NCBI GenBank assembly: GCA_016790475.1
Contig: JAEUOX010000135.1
Coordinates: 1-33,674 of the forward strand
DNA: 33,674 bases
Source: Rhodoferax sp.
GTDB taxonomy: Bacteria; Pseudomonadota; Gammaproteobacteria; Burkholderiales; Burkholderiaceae_C
Direction of reading: 5' to 3'
Positions 1-7,500 of the stretch are shown piece after piece. The number at the start of each line of letters is the position of its first letter. Positions within the stretch are counted from its first letter, which is position 1. Below the pieces are notes generated by a model, which saw nothing but the letters and a program-made list of their open reading frames with translations, was not told the origin of the DNA and ran no database searches. Position numbers and translations under genes: made by a program.

Positions 1-1
1 G

Positions 2-145
2 CTCATGCGCCGTCCGTTCAATGTGGTGGTGATCGCCTTGGCCAACAAGCTGGCCCGAACTGCCTGGGCGCTGGTGGCGCACCAGCGCAGCTACAACGCG
101 CAGTGGCACTCCACACCACCCGAGCAGTTGGCCAGCCCCGCGTAG
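2..145 (+). CDS. IS110-family transposase, C-terminal fragment
   Basis: The window opens inside this gene; 47 codons and the stop are visible. The residues resemble the C-terminal part of IS110/IS1111 (DEDD) transposases: an ALANKLARTAWAL stretch followed by a short basic tail, the region after the transposase_20 domain. The catalytic DEDD domain and the conserved C-terminal serine would lie to the left of the window, so whether the element is intact cannot be judged. No terminal inverted repeat is obvious in the bases after the stop. IS110-type elements often lack classical inverted repeats, and the IS1111 subgroup carries its guide RNA in the non-coding part after the gene. The element borders the catabolic island that follows. 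Alternative: a degenerate remnant. Confidence 0.75.
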   Translation, partial: LMRRPFNVVVIALANKLARTAWALVAHQRSYNAQWHSTPPEQLASPA

Positions 146-344
146 CGGGACAGTTGCTGTTCGCAGATCCAGACAAGTACCGAGGGGAAGTAGGCGCGTT
201 CAGCGCCGACCGCCCCACCGAAGCGCCGCACCGGGCCCCCACACGCCTTGGGCGACGCACCAGCAAACAAACACGCCGAGGGTGACGCGAGAGAAAAGAT
301 ACTTGCCGAAGCGCGAAGCAACAGCAGCCAGCGATCGGGCCCAA

Positions 345-1274
345 TCATCCAGCCTCCTGCAGCCGCAGCATCTGGTCTGCCAATGGCTGGCGCGCGTACC
401 AGTCGATGATCTCCGTGCCGGTTGCGCACCACATGCCGCTGTGCGAGAGGATGTATTCGAGTGCGCGCGCCAGGTGCTCGATACAGTGTGGCTGCCCCAT
501 GATGAAGGGATGCACCGCGATGTTCATCACCTTGCCGTGCACCGCGCCCTCGGCGTAGAGCGTGTCGAACTCGTCGCAGATCTTGCGGGCGAACTCCGCG
601 CCCTCCATGCCGCGTCGCCAGCAGATGCTGTCGTTGATCTCCATGCTGTAGGGCAGCAAGAACAGTGTGCCCTGGCGGACCCGCAACGGCGTGGGCTGGT
701 CGTCGTGGTAGAGGTCGCACAAGTAGCGGATGCCCGCCTCGGCCACCAGGTCCGGCGTGTGCAGCGTGTTCGATGCCGCTGGCGAGAACCAGCCCTCGAA
801 TGGCTTGCCGGCAATGCGGCGGTGGATCTGCTGGCATTCCTCGATCGCGGCGCGTTCCTCGTCCTCGGTCAGGTTCCAGTGGTAGCGGGTGTTGTAGAGC
901 CCGTGGGACATCAGTTCCCAGTCGCGCTGCAGCATGCCCTCGGCGATCTCGGGGTACATCTGCAGCACCGCGCTGGACAGCGAGACCGTGCAGCGCAACC
1001 GGAAACGGTCGAACACCTCCATGAGCCGCCAGACGCCTACCCGGTTGCCGTAGTCCCGCAGGCCGTAGCCCAGGATGTCCGGGTGCGGCGTGCGTGACCA
1101 GGGATTGCGCACCCGGATCTTCTGCGGCAGGTACTCGTAGTGCTCGATGTTCGGGGCCACCCACAGCGCGACGCGGGCGCCGCCGGGCCATTGCAGCGGC
1201 GTCCGGTCCGGTGCGGCCGAGTGCTTGATGGTGGTGGTGGTGGTGCAGGTACGATCTTCAGGAGGATTCAGCAA
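345..1274 (-). CDS. PuuE-like polysaccharide deacetylase family hydrolase (copy 1)
   Basis: This 309-residue protein has the NodB/PuuE-type deacetylase fold and is a paralog of the two genes at 1869 and 2839. Shared landmarks are WPGGARVALWVAPNIE (about residues 29-44), RDYGNRVGVWR, SHGLYNTRY, GWFSPAAS, HDDQP and HPFIMGQP near the C-terminus. PuuE-type members hydrolyse cyclic ureides such as allantoin rather than polysaccharide, and there is no signal peptide, so a cytoplasmic small-molecule hydrolase is likely. The start is uncertain: no ATG or GTG lies upstream of the conserved core, and the only long start is TTG at 1274, with no clear ribosome site. That TTG shares a base with the ATG of the divergent tautomerase gene. 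Codons 11-15 are five threonines from a pure ACC repeat. The substrate is unknown. Confidence 0.8.
   Translation of the reverse strand: MLNPPEDRTCTTTTTIKHSAAPDRTPLQWPGGARVALWVAPNIEHYEYLPQKIRVRNPWSRTPHPDILGYGLRDYGNRVGVWRLMEVFDRFRLRCTVSLSSAVLQMYPEIAEGMLQRDWELMSHGLYNTRYHWNLTEDEERAAIEECQQIHRRIAGKPFEGWFSPAASNTLHTPDLVAEAGIRYLCDLYHDDQPTPLRVRQGTLFLLPYSMEINDSICWRRGMEGAEFARKICDEFDTLYAEGAVHGKVMNIAVHPFIMGQPHCIEHLARALEYILSHSGMWCATGTEIIDWYARQPLADQMLRLQEAG
1260..1266 (+). promoter_or_regulatory. Strong Shine-Dalgarno of the tautomerase/SnoaL gene
   Basis: AGGAGGA lies seven bases before the ATG at 1274. This near-perfect site fixes the start of the plus-strand gene. The same bases lie inside the putative first codons of the opposite-strand deacetylase, which makes the 5' end of that gene the doubtful one. 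Confidence 0.85.
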
Positions 1275-1840
1275 TGCCGGTGATTTCAGTGACCCTGCTG
1301 CCGGGGTACAGCTCCCAGGCCGAGGAACGCCTTGTCGGCCGCCTGGCCACGACCGCGCGCTCGGTCATCGCGGCCTCGGCGGCCGGCACGACGGTGTTCG
1401 TGCAGCATGCCAGCACCTACCAGCGCGATGGCCGGGTGTTCGGGGCCGGTGGCGCAGAGCGGCCGGACGCCGGCGCGCTGGTACGGGAGTTCCTTGCGCG
1501 CATGCAGGCCCGCGAACTCGACGCCGCGCGGGCCTTCCTGGCGCCGGGGTTCAGCATGCATTTCCCGGGCAGCGGGCCGATGCACCAGCTGGAGGAGCTG
1601 GTGCAGTGGGGCCGGCAGCGCTACCGCAGCGTCGGCAAGACATTCGAGACGGTCGACGAATGCTGGACGGGGGAGGGCGCCATCGTCTACTGCAGCGGTA
1701 CGCTGCATGGCGTGTGGCTCGACGGATCGAGCTTCAGCGGCGTGCGCTTCCTGGATCGCTTCGACGTGCGTGACGGGCTGATCGTGCGTCAGGACGTCTG
1801 GAACGACCTGGCCCTGGTGATGCCGGCCGCGGCCCCCTGA
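1274..1840 (+). CDS. Two-domain protein: tautomerase-like N-terminus fused to SnoaL/NTF2-like domain
   Basis: The 188-residue protein starts MPVISVTLLPGYS, typical of 4-oxalocrotonate tautomerase-superfamily enzymes in which Pro2, after Met removal, is the catalytic base. Residues 1 to about 60 make one such unit (a following GTTVFVQHASTYQRDG stretch fits the second strand). Residues about 70-185 look like a SnoaL/NTF2-like alpha+beta barrel: FLARMQARELDAARAFLAPGF, then DRFDVRDGLIVRQDVWND. Such a fusion could convert an enol or keto intermediate, but the reaction is not known. The gene stands alone on the plus strand between two minus-strand deacetylase genes and converges on the second with a 28-base gap. 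The neighbourhood points to the same catabolic route. Confidence 0.75.
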   Translation: MPVISVTLLPGYSSQAEERLVGRLATTARSVIAASAAGTTVFVQHASTYQRDGRVFGAGGAERPDAGALVREFLARMQARELDAARAFLAPGFSMHFPGSGPMHQLEELVQWGRQRYRSVGKTFETVDECWTGEGAIVYCSGTLHGVWLDGSSFSGVRFLDRFDVRDGLIVRQDVWNDLALVMPAAAP

Positions 1841-1868
1841 CGCGCTGCACCGGCCTGCCGCGGGGGAT

Positions 1869-2807
1869 TCAGGCCGCGGCGGTCGAATGGCCGAATTTCC
1901 AGGCATCCAGAATCTCGCTGCCTGTGGCGGCCCACACGCCCTTGTGGCGCATCATGTGGGCCAGAGCCTCTTCGAGCACGCCGATCCGGTAGGGCTGGCC
2001 GATGACCCAGGGATGCAGGGAGATCGCCATGATGCGCCCGCCCTGCGTCGCGGACTCGCGGTACAGCTGGTTGAACTGGTCGATCAGCTGGTCGCGGAAA
2101 TCCGTCTCGGTGTGGTGGTTCTGGACCAGGATCGTGTGGTCGTCGATGTCGATCGGGTGCGGCATCGCATACAGCGTTCCGGCCGATGTCCGCATCGGAT
2201 AGGGCATGTCGTCGTTGACCCAGTCGCAGACGTAGTCCAGCCCGGCTTCGGCGAGCAGGTCGAGCGTGGCACCCGACTCGGACTTGGCCGGCGACAGCCA
2301 GCCGCGCACCGGCTGCCCGCTGGCCTGGCGCAGGATTGCCAGGCTTTGCGCGATCAGGGCGCGCTCCTCGTCGACCGGCAGACCGGCATGGTGCAGGTGG
2401 TCCATGTCCAGACCATGCCCGATCACCTCCCAGCCGCGCTGTACGCAGGCCTGCAGCAGCGTCGGGTAACGCACCGCCACGGCGGCATTGACCGCGACCG
2501 AGGCCGGGATCCGGTGCCGCTCCAGGGCCTGCATGATCCGGAAGATGCCGACCCGGTTGCCGTAGTCGCGCAGCGTGTAGTGGCGCAGGTCGGGGTAGGC
2601 GGTCTGCATCGCGCCCGGCGGCTTGAACGGCACGCCGCGCATGTTCAGCGGGAACCATTCCAGTGCCGGCACGACCCACAGCGCGACGCGCGCGCCACCG
2701 GGCCAGGTGACCGCCGGGCGCTGCGGAAGCATCGACCAGTCATAACGGTCGTGGTCCATGCCGTAGCGGCGCTGCGGGTACTCCAGGTGTTCGTTGCCGA
2801 CGCTCAT
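1869..2807 (-). CDS. PuuE-like polysaccharide deacetylase family hydrolase (copy 2)
   Basis: A 312-residue paralog of the genes at 345 and 2839. The conserved blocks are WPGGARVALWVVPALE (about residues 35-50), RDYGNRVGIFR, GHGLDMDHLH, GWLSPAKSESGATLDLLAEAG and LHPWVIGQP. It differs from the other two in the second block (GHGLDMDHLH instead of SHGxYNTRY) and in the region after CDW, so substrate specificity has probably diverged. The ATG at 2807 is chosen because GGAGG lies seven bases upstream and because it matches the length of copy 3. It follows copy 3 by 31 bases on the same strand, so it is probably the last gene of an isochorismatase-deacetylase-deacetylase operon. No signal peptide is seen, and cytoplasmic C-N hydrolysis is the best guess. 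Confidence 0.82.
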   Translation of the reverse strand: MSVGNEHLEYPQRRYGMDHDRYDWSMLPQRPAVTWPGGARVALWVVPALEWFPLNMRGVPFKPPGAMQTAYPDLRHYTLRDYGNRVGIFRIMQALERHRIPASVAVNAAVAVRYPTLLQACVQRGWEVIGHGLDMDHLHHAGLPVDEERALIAQSLAILRQASGQPVRGWLSPAKSESGATLDLLAEAGLDYVCDWVNDDMPYPMRTSAGTLYAMPHPIDIDDHTILVQNHHTETDFRDQLIDQFNQLYRESATQGGRIMAISLHPWVIGQPYRIGVLEEALAHMMRHKGVWAATGSEILDAWKFGHSTAAA

Positions 2808-2838
2808 CGGGCAGCCTCCAGGCGATGTGCTGCGCGGG

Positions 2839-3753
2839 TCATGGGGCGTCTCCGACGGCCTGGCCCGCGGCGGCGAAGGCGTCGTAGTAATGCGTATTGA
2901 AGTGCGCGGCGATCTCGCGGCCGGTCGCCAGCCAGACCTTGTCGTGGCCGGTGATGTAGGCCAGCGCCTCCTCAAAGGCCGCCATCCGGTAGGGCTGGCC
3001 GACCAGGTAGGGGTGCAGCGGGATGCACATCACGGTGCCGGAGTGCTCGCCCTCCGCATAGAGGCGGTCGAACTGCCGCTTCAGGATGTCGGCATAGCGG
3101 CGCGGCTGGACCAGGTTGATGTTGTAGACGATGACGTCGTTCATCTCCAGCGAATAGGGGATGCTGGTCAGCCGGCCCTGGCGCACCTTGACCGGGCCGG
3201 GCTGGTCGTCATGGAACAGGTCGCAGACGTAGGTCAGGCCCATCTCGGCCACCAGGTCGAGCGTGCGGTCGGTGTAGGTCAGGGCCGGCGCCAGCCAGCC
3301 GTCGAGCTTCTGGCCGGTGTGCTTGCGGATGGTGTCGATCGAGTCCTGGATCACGGCGCGTTCCTGGGCCTCGTCCATGCCCATCAGGTAGCGGGTGTTG
3401 TAGGTGCCGTGCGAGTAGAACTCCCAACCCTCCTGCGCGCAGGCCTGGATGATCTCCGGGTGGTGCTCGCACATCGCGACATTCAGTGAGACGCTGCCGC
3501 GCATGCCGCAGCGCTTCATCGCGTCGAGCATGCGCCAGAAACCCACGCGGTTGCCGTAGTCGCGGTAGGCGTAGTTCAGCACGTCCGGTGAGGGCCGCGC
3601 CCAGGCGGCACGGGCCGGGTTCTTGGGCGGCGCGAGCTCGTAGAACTCGATGTTGGGGGCCACCCAGAAGGCCACGCGCGCGCCGCCGGGCCAGCGGATC
3701 GGCGGCCGGCCGGTGTAGGGCAGGTAGTCGTAGAAACCCGGATCGCGCCGCAT
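2839..3753 (-). CDS. PuuE-like polysaccharide deacetylase family hydrolase (copy 3)
   Basis: This 304-residue protein is the third paralog of the cluster and closest in motif spelling to copy 1: WPGGARVAFWVAPNIE (about 21-36), RDYGNRVGFWR, SHGTYNTRYLMG, GWLAPALTYTDRTLDLVAE, HDDQP and LHPYLVGQP. The His residues of the SHG and LHP motifs are in the places expected for active-site ligands of this family; the classical TFDD metal motif of chitin deacetylases is missing. Its ATG overlaps the stop of the upstream isochorismatase-fold gene by one base (TGATG), so the two are translationally coupled and probably act on successive intermediates. The role is inferred as a cyclic amide or ureide hydrolase. 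Confidence 0.83.
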   Translation of the reverse strand: MRRDPGFYDYLPYTGRPPIRWPGGARVAFWVAPNIEFYELAPPKNPARAAWARPSPDVLNYAYRDYGNRVGFWRMLDAMKRCGMRGSVSLNVAMCEHHPEIIQACAQEGWEFYSHGTYNTRYLMGMDEAQERAVIQDSIDTIRKHTGQKLDGWLAPALTYTDRTLDLVAEMGLTYVCDLFHDDQPGPVKVRQGRLTSIPYSLEMNDVIVYNINLVQPRRYADILKRQFDRLYAEGEHSGTVMCIPLHPYLVGQPYRMAAFEEALAYITGHDKVWLATGREIAAHFNTHYYDAFAAAGQAVGDAP

Positions 3754-4439
3754 CAGGCACCCGCCCCCGCGGCCGGCGGGATCTGGCGCAACTGCGCGAG
3801 CGTCTCGTCGATGGACAGCACGTCGGCGTACTTCAGGGCCATGTCGTAGAGGTTTGCGAAGTGCGGGCCCTCGTGCTTGTCGGCGACGCATTCCTCCGGC
3901 ACGATGGTGCGGAAGCTGCGCTGCAGGCTGTCGACGACGGTGGCACGCACGCAACCGGACGTGGAGCCGCCGGTGACGACGACCGTATCTACGCCATGGA
4001 ACGTGAAGATCGAGCCGAGGTTGGTCTCGAAGAACGCGGAGGCCATGCGCTTGTTGATGATGATGTCGCGCTGGCGGTCGATCACCAGCCGGTCATCGAA
4101 CTCCGCGCGCCGGCTGCCAACCTTGATGTTCTGCAGCGAGTCGGGCGTGTTGTTGCGGGTGCCCCAGACGCCGGCGTCCTCGCCGGAGGCCATGTAGGCG
4201 ACGTAGGTCCAGACGACCGGGAAGCCGCGGGCGCGGAACTCCGCGGCCAGCGTGTTGACATGCTCGAGCTGCCGGGGGTCCGTCTCGTAGGCGGTGACGA
4301 ACTCGCCGACGCAGGTGTAGGCCTTCTGCAGGTCGATGTTGATCAGGGCGGGCTTGCGGCCGAAGCCGAAGCGCTTGCGGGTCGGGTTGGCCTTGACCGC
4401 GGCGAACAGCGCGCGGCTGCTGAGGCTGGAGATTTCCAT
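3753..4439 (-). CDS. Isochorismatase-fold cysteine hydrolase (amidohydrolase)
   Basis: This is a 228-residue member of the isochorismatase-like hydrolase family. The catalytic triad of the amidase branch is visible: Asp36 in LINIDLQKAY, Lys130 in IINKRMASAFF and nucleophile Cys163 in STSGCVRATVVD. Relatives with this triad include N-carbamoylsarcosine amidase, nicotinamidase, maleamate amidase and biuret hydrolase, so release of ammonia from an amide or N-carbamoyl group is likely. The start has an AAGGA ribosome site eight bases upstream. It is the first gene of the minus-strand operon. The upstream region is shared with the divergent cyclase gene and carries a conspicuous dyad. The exact substrate cannot be read from sequence. 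Confidence 0.87.
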   Translation of the reverse strand: MEISSLSSRALFAAVKANPTRKRFGFGRKPALINIDLQKAYTCVGEFVTAYETDPRQLEHVNTLAAEFRARGFPVVWTYVAYMASGEDAGVWGTRNNTPDSLQNIKVGSRRAEFDDRLVIDRQRDIIINKRMASAFFETNLGSIFTFHGVDTVVVTGGSTSGCVRATVVDSLQRSFRTIVPEECVADKHEGPHFANLYDMALKYADVLSIDETLAQLRQIPPAAGAGA

Positions 4440-4471
4440 GGGCGGGGTCCTTTGAAAAGATGATGCATGCC

Positions 4472-4520
4472 CCCAATTGTTCTGCAAATGGGACAATTGG
4501 GTCTTGGCGCGACAATCGGG
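4472..4520. promoter_or_regulatory. Dyad plus third half-site between isochorismatase operon and cyclase gene
   Basis: CCCAATTGT (4472-4480) and ACAATTGGG (4493-4501) form a perfect 9-bp inverted repeat with a 12-base centre. A third, slightly altered half-site ACAATCGGG (4512-4520) repeats the right arm 19 bases downstream. This array sits in the 112-base gap between divergent starts and is probably an operator for a dimeric regulator. A weak sigma-70 candidate on the plus strand (TTGAAA at 4452-4457, 17 bases, AATTGT) overlaps the left arm. The cognate regulator is not identified. Confidence 0.55.
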
Positions 4521-4551
4521 CCATGTCGCCGATTCCCCCCAGGCCCCTGCC

Positions 4552-7500
4552 ATGATGGCTCCGCCGAGTACTCCCGTCGACCAGTCCCGCGCCGCGGCCT
4601 TGCAGGCCTGGCTGGCCGGGCTCGGCCTGGAGAAGTACGCCACGGCCTTCGCGTCCCAGGACGTGGGCCTGGATGTGCTGCCGGACCTGACCGACGCGGA
4701 CCTGCGCGAGCTCGGCGTGGTCTCGCTGGGGGACCGCAAGCGGCTGCTGAAGGCGGCAGCCCAGGCGCCCGCGGCACCCGGGGGCCCGGCGGAGCCGGGG
4801 CCTGCCGTACCGCCCTCTACCTCGGCCGGCACGCTGGACGACGAGGGCGAGCGCCGGCATGCCACCGTGATGTTCTCCGACCTGACCGGCTACACCGCGC
4901 TCAATGAAGCCTTCGACCCGGAGGAGGTGGAGGCGCTGATGGCCGGCATCCGGCAGCAGGCGGTCCAGGTCATCGAGGGCCATGGCGGGCGGGTCAACCA
5001 GTTCGTCGGGGACGAGGTCATGGCGCTGTTCGGAATTCCGCTGGCGCACCGCGACGACCCGCGCCGCGCGGTGGCCGCGGCGCTGGAACTGCACCGCGTG
5101 GTCGACAGCATGGCGGCGGAGCATGCGCAGCGGCTCGGCCGGCGACTGGCACTGCATACCGGTGTCCACACCGGGCTCGTGATCGCGCGGCGCAGCGATT
5201 CCCGCTCGGGGGACTTCATGCTGACGGGGGATACCGTGAACACCGCCGCGCGCCTGCGCGGGCTGGCCGAGCCGGGCGAGGTGGTCGTCAGTCCGCAGAC
5301 CTGGCAGCAGGTGGCGGATCACTTCGATGCGGTGGCTGGCCAGGCGGTGGAGGTCAAGGGCAAGGAGCGGCCCCTGGTTCCCTACCGGGTGCTCGCACAG
5401 CGCGACACACCGCGGGCCGGCAACCGGCCGCTGGTGGGGCGTGCCGACGAGGTGGCGCGGTTCACGGCGCTGGCCCGGGCCTGTGCGGACCATGCCCAGG
5501 GCCACCTGGTGCTGGTGCGGGGCGACCCCGGCATGGGCAAGTCGCGGCTGGTGGCGGAGTTCCTGCACCTGGCGCGCGAGATGGGGTTCACCTGCCATGC
5601 GACCGCCGTGCCGGACTTTGGTGCGCGCACCGGGCATGAAGCCCTGCGCCGGCTGGCCCAGAGCCTGCTGGGCCTGCCGCCGGACGCGGACCAGGCCAGC
5701 CGCGGCGAGGCGCTGCAGGCGCTGGGCCGCAGCCTGCCGGAAGGCGCGCAGCATGCCGCCTTCCTGTATGACCTGCTGGACGTGGCGGCGCCGGCCGATG
5801 TGCTGGCGCTGCTGTCGGCGATGGAGGCCAGCGAACTGCAGGAGCAGTCGCTGGAGGCGCTGCGGGCGCTGGTCAGGTCGCCGCGCTCCGGCGCGCCGAT
5901 CCTGCTGGCGGTCGAGGACATCCACTGGGCCGACGCCTGGACGCTGCAGCAGCTGGCTGCGCTGGCGGCCTGTACCACCCGCCAGCCGGTGCTGCTGCTG
6001 CTGAGCACCCGCTTCGCCGGCGACCCGATCAGCGCGGAATGGCGCGCCCCGATCCGCGGCCTGGCCTTTGCGGCGATCAATCTGGGGCCGCTGGCCACCG
6101 AGGACGCGGTGCGGCTGGCGGCGGGTGCCAGCGGCATTCCTTCGGACCGGATCCTGTCCTGCGTCGAGCGGGCGGAAGGCAATCCGCTGTTCCTGGAGCA
6201 GCTGCTGCTGAATGCCGGCAACGAGGACATGACCAGCCTGCCGGGGTCGGTGCAGGCCCTGGTGCAGGCCCGGATGGACCGCCTGCAGCCGACCGACAAG
6301 GCCGCGCTGCAGGCAGCGGCAGTCTGGGGACCGCGGGTGCCGCTGGCGGCGATCCGGCATCTGCTGGCCGACCCGGACTACGACGCGCAGCCGCTGGTCG
6401 ACCAGTTCCTGCTGCACCCGGACGATGACGCGCTGGTGTTCAACCACGCGCTGGTGCGCGACGGCGCCTATGCCTCGCTGCTGCTCAGCCGGCGCCGCCA
6501 GCTGCACGCGCTGGCCGCGGAGTGGGTGGAGCCACGCGATGCGGCGCTGGCCGGTGAGCATTTCGAGCGGGCCGAGGATCCCCGTGCGACCGGCGCCTAT
6601 CTGCGGGCTGCGCGGGATCTGGCGGTGCAGTTCCAGCATGCGCAGGCGCAGGCGCTGATCGACCGGGCCGCGCGGCTGGCCAGCGCGCCGGAGCACCAGT
6701 TCCCGGTGCGCCTGGCGCGCGCCCGGCTGCTGCTCGAGACCGGGCGCGCGGCCGAGTCGATCGATGCCTGCCGCACGGCGCTGGAGGTGGCGCAGTCCGG
6801 TGCGCAGCGTGCGCTCGGCCTGATCACGATGGCCGGCGGCATGCGCATCCTGGACCGGTTCGCCGAAGGCATGGAACTGCTCAAGGAGGCGCAGCCCCTG
6901 GCCGTGGAGGCGGGCCTGACGCTGGAGCGTTCGCGTCTGCACCATCTGCGCGGCAACCTGCTGTTCTCGTTCGGCCGCACGACGGAGTGCCTGCAGGAGC
7001 ATGAGGCCGCGCTGCGCCTGGCCCGTGCCGCCGGATCCTCCGAGGCGGAGGCCGCCGCGCTGGGCGGCGTTGGCGACGCCTGTTATGCCGAGGGCCGCGT
7101 GCGCACCGGCTACGAGATGTTCAACCGCTGCGTGATGGTGGCCCGGGTGCAGCTTTTCCTGCGGGTCGAGGTGGCCTACCTGCCGATGCTGGGCTGGTGC
7201 TCGCTGTACCTGATGGATGTTCCGGCGTCGCTGCAGGCCAGCCGGCGCACGATCGAGCTGGCCGTGCGCACCGGGAACCGCCGTGGCGAACTGATGGCCC
7301 GGGTGCAGCTGGGCATGGTCGACGGCTGGGTCTGCGGCCACTGGCGCGAGGGGCGCGCCGAGATCGAGCGGGCGATGGAGCTCGCCCGGGCGCTGGGCAG
7401 CCTGCGTTTCCAGGCCAATGCGACCTACATGCTCGGCTTGATGGCGATCCGCGCCGGTGATCACCCGGTGGCGCGGGGTCTGCTGCACCAGGCGCTGAAG

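Noticed and set aside
1231..1245. GGT/ACC trinucleotide repeat as a phase-variation switch
   Set aside because: Units of three do not change the frame, and only five copies are present. It is kept as a note on the deacetylase N-terminus.
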